The notes under the pieces: model-generated | Databases searched by the model: none | Seen by the model: the letters and a program-made list of their open reading frames with translations, nothing else | Told to the model about the DNA's origin: nothing | From: RFTU01 sp049423145 | GTDB lineage: Bacteria > Pseudomonadota > Gammaproteobacteria > Burkholderiales > Burkholderiaceae_C | Direction: 5' to 3' | NCBI GenBank assembly: GCA_049423145.1 | Contig: JBMSQF010000090.1 | Coordinates: forward strand, 1-6,197 | DNA: 6,197 nucleotides | Shown: one piece after another, positions 1 through 5,834 of the stretch | Numbering within the stretch: the first letter of the stretch is position 1 | How the letters are laid out: each line of letters opens with the position of its first letter | Translations under genes and position numbers: made by a program

Positions 1-174
1 AAGATCCTGCCCCAGTGCACCCTGCCGCTGACCGGTGTGGGCGTGGTGGACCGCATCATCACCGACCTGTGCGTGCTGGATGTCACGCCGCAGGGACTGA
101 AGGTGGTGGAGATGGCACCCGGCGTGACGGCCGAGGATTTGCGGCAGAAGACCGGCGTGGCCTTGGTCTTCTAA
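1..174 (+). CDS. scoB: 3-oxoacid CoA-transferase subunit B, C-terminal fragment (5' end outside window)
   Basis: The reading frame is open from the first base and ends at TAA (172-174), giving the last 57 residues of a protein that starts before the window. The motif CTLPLTGVGVVDRIITD (residues 6-22 of the fragment), followed by a VLDVTPQGLKVVE stretch and a closing GVTAEDLRQKTG segment, is typical of the C-terminus of the beta subunit of family I CoA-transferases. These enzymes move CoA between succinyl-CoA or an acyl-CoA and a 3-oxoacid such as acetoacetate, in the cytosol. The catalytic glutamate lies in the part not seen. Close relatives include AtoA and the 3-oxoadipate enzyme PcaJ. The C-terminus looks more like the ScoB/AtoA type to me, but the substrate cannot be fixed from this fragment. 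The partner alpha subunit would be expected just upstream. The next gene begins 25 bp downstream on the same strand, so read-through transcription is possible. Confidence 0.87.
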   Translation, partial: KILPQCTLPLTGVGVVDRIITDLCVLDVTPQGLKVVEMAPGVTAEDLRQKTGVALVF

Positions 175-199
175 CGACTGTGGCCGGCCGGCACTGAAG

Positions 200-2017
200 G
201 TGAACCGAAGCAGCCTGGCCCTGGTGCTGGGCCTGGGGGCCCTCTTGGCAGGGTGCGCTCAGGTGCCGTCGCCGCTGACCCTTTCGGCAGATGCGGTCGA
301 GCCTGAAGCGGCTTCGGGTTGGACGCCGCGGGCGGGATGGTCGGGCACGCGCCAGATGGTGGCCGCCGCCAACCCCCTGGCCACCGAGGCCGGTCTGTTG
401 ATGCTGCGCGCGGGTGGTTCGGCGGTGGACGCGGCGATCGCGGTGCAGATGGTGCTCACGCTGGTGGAGCCCCAGAGCAGCGGCATCGGCGGTGGGGCGT
501 TGATGCTCACCTGGGATGGCAAGCGGGTTCAGGCCTGGGATGGGCGAGAGACAGCGCCTGCTGGCGCCCGGGAAGACCAATTTCTGCGCGCCGACGGGCG
601 ACCGATGCCGCTGCAGGAAGCGGTGTTTGGAGGCCGCGCCGTGGCCACGCCGGGGGTTCTGCGGATGTTGGAGCAGGTCCACGCGCAGCATGGCCGCCTG
701 CCCTGGGCTCGCCTGTTTGAGCCGGCCATCGACCTGGCCGAAAACGGCTTTCCCGTCGGGCCCCGACTGAATCGGCTGCTGGCGGTGGATCCCCTGCTCA
801 AACGCGACCCGCGTGCCCGATCCCACTACTACCAAGCCGATGGCACACCCCTGCCGGTCGGGCATCGCTTGCGCAATCCGGCGCTGGCGCAGGTGCTGCA
901 GCAGGTGGCGCGACACGGTTCGCGCGCCTTTCATGAAGGCCCCGTCGCGCGCAGCATGGCCGATACCGTGCAAGGCCACCCCGTGCCCGGCACTCTGTCC
1001 CAGGATGACCTGCGCGGTTACACGGCCTTGGAACGCGAGCCCATCTGCACCATTTGGCGCGTTCATCTGCGGGTTTGCGGATTCCCGCCACCCTCATCGG
1101 GCCACCTCACGATGATGCAGATCCTGGGCATGCTCGAGATACGGGATGTTCCCGCCGGGTTGACGGACGGTGCCGTGACGCCGGACTGGCTGCACGAATA
1201 CACCGAGGCGGCCCGCCTGGCCTATGCCGACCGGGCCCAGTACCTCGGAGACCCCGCTTTCGTGCCCGTGCCTTTGGGCCGATGGGACAGCCTGCTGGAT
1301 CCGGCTTACCTGCGCCAGCGCGCCGCCTTGATCGGTCCGCGCGCCGCGCGGGATGTGAAGCCTGGCCGACCGGATGCCGCCGTCAGCGGAGCATCGCCAG
1401 GCCCACTGGCACTGGCGCCCATGCCCGATCAAATTGAAAACGGCACCAGCCACATCAGTGTGGTGGACCAGAGCGGCCGCGCAGTGTCGCTGACCACCAC
1501 TATCGAGGCGTCCTTCGGCGCGCGCGTGATGGTGGACGGCGGCACCGGGCTGCCCGGTGGCTTTCTCCTGAACAATCAGATGACGGACTTCTCATTGGCG
1601 CCTCGCGATGCGCAAGGCCGTCCGATTGCCAACCGCGTGGAGCCCGGCAAACGGCCACGCAGTTCGATGTCACCCACGCTGGTCTTCGACGCGCGTGATG
1701 GCCGCTTGCTGATGAGCACCGGCTCGCCCGGTGGCGGGATGATCATCCACTTCACCGCCAAGATGCTGGTGGCCACGCAGCAGTGGGGCTTGAATGTGCA
1801 GCAGGCCATCAACCTGCCGAACTTCGTGCAGGTCGTGGGGCCCCTTTGGTTGGAAAAGGGACGGTATCCCTTGGCCACTTTCGAGGCGCTGAAGGCCCGG
1901 GGCCACACGGTCGAAGAGCGTGATCTCACCAGCGGCATTCAGGCCATCGAGCGCACGCCGAAGGGTTGGTTTGGCGGAGCCGATCCTCGACGGGAGGGCG
2001 TGGTGCGGGCGGATTGA
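200..2017 (+). CDS. ggt: gamma-glutamyltransferase (glutathione hydrolase), lipoprotein form
   Basis: This 605-residue Ntn-hydrolase precursor would cleave the gamma-glutamyl bond of glutathione and related compounds, passing the glutamyl group to water or to amino acids and peptides. The conserved N-terminal segment GGSAVDAAIAVQ (72-83) with SSGIGGGA (93-100) is present. Arg116 in WDGRETAP matches the E. coli Arg114 that holds the substrate carboxylate. The self-cleavage site is Gly415/Thr416 in ENGTSHISVVD; Thr416 would be the nucleophile and new N-terminus of a 190-residue small subunit. Downstream come FLLNNQMTDFS (455-465), KRPRSSMSPT (484-493) and GSPGGG (508-513), all part of the active site. 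Residues 1-19 form a lipoprotein signal (Arg3, hydrophobic core, lipobox LAGC with Cys19), suggesting a membrane-anchored periplasmic enzyme; Ala at +2 suits outer-membrane sorting. The GTG start is chosen because it gives a complete signal. The purine-rich GAAGG abuts it too closely for a normal Shine-Dalgarno; GTG at 224 is a weaker alternative. Confidence 0.93.
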   Translation: MNRSSLALVLGLGALLAGCAQVPSPLTLSADAVEPEAASGWTPRAGWSGTRQMVAAANPLATEAGLLMLRAGGSAVDAAIAVQMVLTLVEPQSSGIGGGALMLTWDGKRVQAWDGRETAPAGAREDQFLRADGRPMPLQEAVFGGRAVATPGVLRMLEQVHAQHGRLPWARLFEPAIDLAENGFPVGPRLNRLLAVDPLLKRDPRARSHYYQADGTPLPVGHRLRNPALAQVLQQVARHGSRAFHEGPVARSMADTVQGHPVPGTLSQDDLRGYTALEREPICTIWRVHLRVCGFPPPSSGHLTMMQILGMLEIRDVPAGLTDGAVTPDWLHEYTEAARLAYADRAQYLGDPAFVPVPLGRWDSLLDPAYLRQRAALIGPRAARDVKPGRPDAAVSGASPGPLALAPMPDQIENGTSHISVVDQSGRAVSLTTTIEASFGARVMVDGGTGLPGGFLLNNQMTDFSLAPRDAQGRPIANRVEPGKRPRSSMSPTLVFDARDGRLLMSTGSPGGGMIIHFTAKMLVATQQWGLNVQQAINLPNFVQVVGPLWLEKGRYPLATFEALKARGHTVEERDLTSGIQAIERTPKGWFGGADPRREGVVRAD

Positions 2018-2032
2018 CGCCGCTGCTCCCAC
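2018..2032. other. 15-bp convergent junction between ggt and pyrD
   Basis: The two stop codons (TGA at 2015-2017 on the plus strand and TGA at 2033-2035 on the minus strand) face each other across only 15 bp. I see no GC-rich hairpin followed by a T tract here, in either direction. Termination must therefore be Rho-dependent or occur inside the opposing gene, which would give overlapping 3' ends and antisense transcripts. Confidence 0.6.
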
Positions 2033-3097
2033 TCAGGGTGCAGGGTTCCCGGCGCTCGCAGAGCCCGCGACCGCGCGTGCGGCCTCGGGGATCAGTTCAG
2101 GTCCTCGATAGATGAGACCCGTGTAGATCTGCACGAGATCCGCGCCGGCCTCGATCTTGGACCGCGCGTCGGCGCCGCTCATCACGCCGCCCACGCCGAT
2201 GATGGGGAACAAGGGCCCCAGCGCTTGCCGCAGTTGGCGGATGACCCCATTGCTCGGATCCCGCACTGGCGCCCCGGAGAGTCCGCCGGCTTCATCGGCA
2301 TGTGGCAGGCCGCTGACCGCCTCGCGTGACAGCGTGGTGTTGGTCGCGATCACGCCATCGATGCCATGGCGCTGCAGCGTGGCCGCAATGACGCTGATCT
2401 GCGCCGCATCCAAGTCGGGCGCGATCTTCAGGAAGATGGGCACGAGGCGGCGATGCTGGGCCTTCAGTTCGGCACGGCGGGCCACCAAGGCACTCAGCAG
2501 ACCATCCAGTGCCTGGTCGCTTTGCAGGCTGCGCAGATTCTGGGTGTTGGGACTGCTGATGTTGACCGTCACATAGTCGGCGTGGGGATACACGCCCTCC
2601 AGGCCGATCAGGTAGTCATCGACCGCCCGTTCGATCGGCGTGCCAGCGTTCTTGCCGATGTTCAGACCGACGATGCCGCCCTCACGGCGGAAGCTGTGTG
2701 CGCGCTGAACGTTGGCGATGAAGCTGTCCAAGCCGTCGTTGTTGAAACCCAGGCGGTTGATCAGCGCCTGCCGCTCGACGATGCGGAACATGCGGGGCTT
2801 GGGGTTGCCAGGCTGTGCCACGGGTGTGACCGTACCCACCTCGATGAACCCGAAGCCCATGGCTCCAAAGCCATCGATGCAGCGTCCGTTCTTGTCCAGT
2901 CCCGCCGCCAGACCGACGCGATTGGGAAATCGCAGGCCAGCCACCATCACGGGGTCGGCCACTCGCGGTTGTGCCCAACTGCATTGCACAGGCGTGTTCT
3001 GCAGGCGCGCGATGGCGCCCAGCGTCAGGTCGTGGGCCGCCTCTGGGTCCAGGCCGAACAGAAAGGGGCGGGTGAGGGCGTAGGGGACGATGGCCAT
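2033..3097 (-). CDS. pyrD: dihydroorotate dehydrogenase (quinone), class 2
   Basis: This 354-residue flavoenzyme oxidises dihydroorotate to orotate, the fourth step of de novo UMP synthesis, and passes electrons through FMN to membrane quinone. The N-terminus (about 1-32) with FLFGLDPEAAHDLTL is the amphipathic helical segment that marks class 2 enzymes and docks them on the inner face of the cytoplasmic membrane. The barrel motifs follow in order: GLAAGLDKNG (62-71), TVTPVAQPGNPKPR (89-102), NRLGFNNDG (114-122), NISSPNT (179-185), KIAPDLD (224-230), TNTT (252-255), GGLSG (271-275), IGVGGV (300-305) and QIYTGLIYRGP (323-333). Ser182 is the expected catalytic base of class 2 enzymes, and Lys224 and Asn179 are FMN contacts by analogy with E. 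coli PyrD. The start at MAIVPYAL is chosen because it matches the family N-terminus; the frame stays open far upstream, but only as the antisense of rpiA. The C-terminal tail after about residue 340 is Ala/Gly-rich and slightly longer than in E. coli (336 residues). Confidence 0.97.
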   Translation of the reverse strand: MAIVPYALTRPFLFGLDPEAAHDLTLGAIARLQNTPVQCSWAQPRVADPVMVAGLRFPNRVGLAAGLDKNGRCIDGFGAMGFGFIEVGTVTPVAQPGNPKPRMFRIVERQALINRLGFNNDGLDSFIANVQRAHSFRREGGIVGLNIGKNAGTPIERAVDDYLIGLEGVYPHADYVTVNISSPNTQNLRSLQSDQALDGLLSALVARRAELKAQHRRLVPIFLKIAPDLDAAQISVIAATLQRHGIDGVIATNTTLSREAVSGLPHADEAGGLSGAPVRDPSNGVIRQLRQALGPLFPIIGVGGVMSGADARSKIEAGADLVQIYTGLIYRGPELIPEAARAVAGSASAGNPAP

Positions 3098-3136
3098 AAT
3101 GTTGGATTGTCCCCGAACCCTCCGGATCACCCTGCC
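3098..3136. promoter_or_regulatory. 39-bp divergent spacer between pyrD and rpiA
   Basis: The start codons of pyrD (minus) and rpiA (plus) are separated by only 39 bp. Both promoters must lie here or reach into the opposite coding sequence. On the minus strand a GACAAT hexamer lies 9 nt before the pyrD ATG. It resembles a -10 box and would give an almost leaderless transcript, but I find no good -35 partner. For rpiA no convincing promoter or Shine-Dalgarno is visible; the best is a weak GGA at 3124-3126. Regulatory function is inferred from gene arrangement only. Confidence 0.4.
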
Positions 3137-3796
3137 ATGAACCAGGACGAACTCAAGACCCTCGTCGGCCGTGCGGCCCTGGACCATGTGGTGCCGGGCC
3201 AGGTGGTGGGTGTGGGCACGGGCTCCACCGTGGACCGCTTCATCGATGCGCTGGCCGACATCAAGGACCGTATTCCCGGCGCGGTCTCCAGTTCGGTCCG
3301 CAGCACGCAAAGACTGCAGGCTCTGGGCATCCCGGTCCTTGAAGCCGCACAGGTGCAGCGCTTGGCGGTCTACATCGACGGTGCCGATGAGATCGACCAC
3401 CGTGGTTTCATGATCAAGGGCGGCGGCGCTGCCCTGACACGCGAGAAGATCGTGGCAGACCTCGCTGAGCGGTTTGTCTGCATTGCCGATGAGAGCAAAT
3501 GGGTGGCGACCCTGGGCACCTTCCCACTGCCCGTGGAGGTGATTGAAATGGCGGTCCCTCAGGTGATGCGCCGCTTCGCTGCGCTGGGCGGCACGGCGGC
3601 CTTGCGGCCCGGTCTGGTCACGGACAACGGCCATCCCATCCTCGATGTGCGTGGCTTGTCGATCCGAGACCCGCTGGCCTTTGAGACCGAGGTCAATCAA
3701 TGGCCCGGCGTGGTGACGGTGGGTGTCTTCGCACGGCACCGTGCATCGGTGTGCCTCCTGGGTACGGGGCAGGGCGTCAAGACGCTGAACTTTTGA
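3137..3796 (+). CDS. rpiA: ribose-5-phosphate isomerase A
   Basis: This 219-residue cytosolic enzyme interconverts ribose-5-phosphate and ribulose-5-phosphate in the non-oxidative pentose phosphate pathway, supplying ribose-5-phosphate for PRPP and nucleotides. The family signatures are all present: GVGTGSTVDRFIDAL (25-39, phosphate-binding loop), SSSVRST (51-57), IDGADEID (80-87) and KGGGAALTREK (94-104). Asp81, Asp84, Lys94 and Glu103 fall at the same numbers as the active-site residues of E. coli RpiA, and the length matches too. FPLPVEVI (129-136) and VTDNGHPILDV (161-171) are further conserved stretches. The ATG is chosen because MNQDEL aligns directly with the E. coli start; no strong ribosome binding site precedes it. 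The gene is divergent from pyrD, and its 3' end overlaps mnmC on the other strand by 20 bp. Confidence 0.97.
   Translation: MNQDELKTLVGRAALDHVVPGQVVGVGTGSTVDRFIDALADIKDRIPGAVSSSVRSTQRLQALGIPVLEAAQVQRLAVYIDGADEIDHRGFMIKGGGAALTREKIVADLAERFVCIADESKWVATLGTFPLPVEVIEMAVPQVMRRFAALGGTAALRPGLVTDNGHPILDVRGLSIRDPLAFETEVNQWPGVVTVGVFARHRASVCLLGTGQGVKTLNF
3777..3796. other. 20-bp tail-to-tail coding overlap of rpiA and mnmC
   Basis: The segment begins with TCA, which is the TGA stop of mnmC on the minus strand, and ends with TGA, the stop of rpiA on the plus strand. The last six codons of each protein (RpiA ending VKTLNF and MnmC ending FKSSAS) are therefore encoded on both strands of the same DNA. Both frames are unbroken and both proteins are full length, so this is a true overlap of two intact genes, not a frameshift. 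No terminator-like hairpin is seen around it. Confidence 0.85.
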
Positions 3797-5780
3797 ACGC
3801 TGCCCCTTGCTTGCGGGCTTGTTTGAGCGCGAATCGACGGGGGTCCAGCGCATCCAGCAGTGAGCCCGGCAAGGGCGGCGGCTGACCGGTCAGATGGGAT
3901 GCGATCACAGCGCCCACCAGAGGGGCCCAGGTGATACCACGCGACCCCAGCCCACTGGCCATGAAGAGCCCTGGCTCTCGCGGCATCTCGCGCAAGCGGG
4001 TCGCGTTGACAGGGGGCGCCTGGCCATCGAGTCGGCCCACAGGGCCGACCAAGGGCAGGCGGTCATCGGCGTGAAACCGCCAGGCCACACGCCCCCCCAG
4101 CGATTCGCTGACCGGTGACTCCGACCAGCCGAGCAGACCCGCCAAGCGCTCGAGATTGGCTCGATGATCTTCAAGCCGTACCTGCGGGTCGGAATCGTCG
4201 TTTGTGGCCGTGGCACCGCACAGCAGGTCTCCGTTCGGAAGGCTCAGGGCATAGCCATTGCCGCTGAGCGGCCGCTGCAGGGGAGGATGGTTGACCGCTC
4301 GGCTGGGGACCCGCGTGATCTGGCCCCTTTGCAGGCCTACCGGCCATGCAGCCGTCAGCGCTGGGGGCAGGAGGTCCCGCACCGCTGCCGCGTTGCACAA
4401 GACCACCTGCTGCGCGCGGGCGATCACGCGCCCTTGTGGATCCCGAAGGACCCACTCATCCTCTCGCTTGTCCCGCGACAGGCCGGCGACCGTCGTCGAA
4501 CCCTTGAAGGTGATGCCCGGCTGATCGAGCATTTGCGCCACCCATGCGCCGGGGTCGAGCCAACCGCCGCCCGGGTAGAGCCAGCAGGGTTGTTCAAGGA
4601 AGCCGGCTGGTCCCAGGGCGGACCGCACATCGCCCGCCTCAAGGGCCTGAACGTAGGCCGACGGCAGCCCCAGGCGCTGCACGAGGCGCTGCATGCCTTG
4701 AAGGTCCAGCGTGTCCTCTCGTCGGAGGAGGCCGTCGACTGCTCCTGCCAACAGGCCCTGCCGAATCAGGGGGGCATAGCGGCGCAGGGCCATCCAGGCG
4801 GCGGCTCGACCCCAGCGGGCATGGGTGCCGTCCTCGGGGTGCAGGACCCCGTGAAATAGGCCGGCGGGGTTGCCCGAGGCACCGGCAGCAGGCTGCGTTG
4901 CAGCGTCCACCACCCGACAGCTCACCCCGGCCCGCTGCAGCGCGGCTGCACAAGCCGCGCCTGCCAGACCAGCCCCCACGATGACCACCGGCGTCGCTTC
5001 GCCGCTGGGGATGGGCGCCGCACCTGCCGCGTCGTGCATCAGGCGCAGACCGGGCGCCCGCGCGCGGTCTTGGATTCGATGCGCCCGAATCATCGTCCGC
5101 TTGCCGGCAAACCCCGGGTGTTGTTCCACGGCAAATCCCGCTTGCGTCAGCCCTTCGCGTGCGGCCCGCGCTGCACACCAGGTGGCCGCCGTGCTGTCGG
5201 GGGCCATCAAGCGACTCAAGGCCTTGAAGACGGGCGGGCTCCACATGTCGGGATTGGTTTGGGGGCTGAAGCCGTCGAGAAACAGCGCATCGGCTTGCAG
5301 CCGCAGTTCGCGCAGACCCACGGCCGCATCCGCATGCAGCACCTGCAACACCACGCGCCCCTCTTCGAATTCCAGCTGATGCAGATCGGGTGATGCGGCC
5401 GGCCAGACTGCCAGCAGCTGTTGGGCCTGATCGGCGAGTTCGGATGACCCATGAACGGCCAGCGCACGGCGCGCATCGTTCAGCGCTACCGGGTGCTTGT
5501 CGACCGATATGAACCAAAGACGGTCGCAGCGGTGGGGGTCTTGCCGCCAGGCCTGCCAGGTCGCCAGGAAGTTCTGGCCCAGGCCGAACCCCGTCTCCAG
5601 GATGACGAACCGCGCGCGTCCCTGCCATCGGGTGGGCAGGTCGTTGCCCTTCAAAAAGACGGATCGGGCCTGCTCGAGTGCGCCTGCCCGCGCGTGATAG
5701 ACGTCGCCATACAAGGGCGCGCTGGGCGTCCCGTCGCGATCAAAGGCAAGGGTCGCCGGCTCGATGGGCCCGAGCTTCAT
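3777..5780 (-). CDS. mnmC: bifunctional tRNA mnm5s2U34 biosynthesis protein MnmC (MnmD methyltransferase + FAD oxidoreductase)
   Basis: This 667-residue fused enzyme completes the mnm5(s2)U modification at wobble position 34 of tRNAs such as those for Lys, Glu and Gln. The C-terminal half removes the carboxymethyl group of cmnm5U to give nm5U using FAD; the N-terminal half methylates nm5U to mnm5U using S-adenosylmethionine. In the N-terminal MnmD domain (about 1-235) I see the SAM-binding motif ETGFGLGQNFL (62-72), the family hallmark FLDGFSPQTNPDMW (167-180) with Asp169, and GFAGKRTM (223-230). A linker of roughly 25 residues follows. The oxidoreductase domain opens with the dinucleotide-binding motif VVIVGAGLAGAACAAAL (265-281) and continues with ASGNPAGLFHGVLHPEDG (301-318), YPGGGWLDP (402-410) and the closing FAD motif GLGSRGITWAPLVGA (610-624). 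Length and order match the E. coli-type fused MnmC. A ribosome binding site precedes the ATG. It lies 54 bp downstream of efp on the same strand, so joint transcription is plausible. Confidence 0.96.
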   Translation of the reverse strand: MKLGPIEPATLAFDRDGTPSAPLYGDVYHARAGALEQARSVFLKGNDLPTRWQGRARFVILETGFGLGQNFLATWQAWRQDPHRCDRLWFISVDKHPVALNDARRALAVHGSSELADQAQQLLAVWPAASPDLHQLEFEEGRVVLQVLHADAAVGLRELRLQADALFLDGFSPQTNPDMWSPPVFKALSRLMAPDSTAATWCAARAAREGLTQAGFAVEQHPGFAGKRTMIRAHRIQDRARAPGLRLMHDAAGAAPIPSGEATPVVIVGAGLAGAACAAALQRAGVSCRVVDAATQPAAGASGNPAGLFHGVLHPEDGTHARWGRAAAWMALRRYAPLIRQGLLAGAVDGLLRREDTLDLQGMQRLVQRLGLPSAYVQALEAGDVRSALGPAGFLEQPCWLYPGGGWLDPGAWVAQMLDQPGITFKGSTTVAGLSRDKREDEWVLRDPQGRVIARAQQVVLCNAAAVRDLLPPALTAAWPVGLQRGQITRVPSRAVNHPPLQRPLSGNGYALSLPNGDLLCGATATNDDSDPQVRLEDHRANLERLAGLLGWSESPVSESLGGRVAWRFHADDRLPLVGPVGRLDGQAPPVNATRLREMPREPGLFMASGLGSRGITWAPLVGAVIASHLTGQPPPLPGSLLDALDPRRFALKQARKQGAAFKSSAS

Positions 5781-5784
5781 GGGG

Positions 5785-5793
5785 CCCTCTCCC
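5785..5793 (-). promoter_or_regulatory. ribosome binding site of mnmC
   Basis: On the minus strand this reads GGGAGAGGG, ending four bases before the mnmC ATG at 5780-5778. It is a purine-rich Shine-Dalgarno-like sequence at workable spacing. It supports this ATG as the start and independent translation of mnmC even if the message also carries efp. Confidence 0.6.
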
Positions 5794-5831
5794 GCGCCGC
5801 GGCGCTTGCCGCCACAGGCGAGGACGGCGGC
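5794..5831. repeat. GC-rich inverted repeats in the efp-mnmC gap
   Basis: Two adjacent dyads are visible. GCGCCGCGGCGC at 5794-5805 is a perfect 12-bp palindrome. GCCGCC (5808-5813) and GGCGGC (5826-5831) form a 6-bp stem with a 12-base loop. Neither is followed by a T tract on the minus strand, so this is not a classical Rho-independent terminator. A hairpin here could attenuate read-through from efp, stabilise a processed 3' end, or mean nothing in such GC-rich DNA. The palindrome lies directly next to the mnmC ribosome binding site. Confidence 0.4.
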
Positions 5832-5834
5832 GTT

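Noticed and set aside
182..189. GGCCGGCC palindrome just before ggt, as a possible operator or terminator.
   Set aside because: It is only 8 bp, has no loop or T tract, and is expected often in DNA of this base composition.
83..1066. A 327-codon open frame on the minus strand opposite ggt.
   Set aside because: Its composition is rich in Arg, His, Gln and Ala, it shows no recognisable domain, and it lies wholly opposite a gene with full family motifs. It is a GC-rich shadow frame.
3102..3107. TTGGAT as a -35 box for rpiA.
   Set aside because: No -10-like hexamer lies 16-18 bp downstream; that position falls in GC-rich sequence next to the ATG.
2366..3136. A long open frame on the plus strand running into rpiA in frame, which would give RpiA a 257-residue N-terminal extension.
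   Set aside because: It is the codon-aligned antisense of pyrD and has no family resemblance. RpiA begins exactly where E. coli RpiA begins, at the ATG at 3137.
3098..3853. A long minus-strand open frame that would extend PyrD by 252 residues at its N-terminus.
   Set aside because: It is the antisense of rpiA in the same codon register; GC-rich codon use leaves few stops there. The known PyrD N-terminus starts at 3097.
4639..5628. A 329-codon minus-strand open frame inside mnmC in another phase.
   Set aside because: It is an Arg/Gly/Pro-rich out-of-frame reading of mnmC, whose own frame carries all expected MnmD and MnmC motifs.
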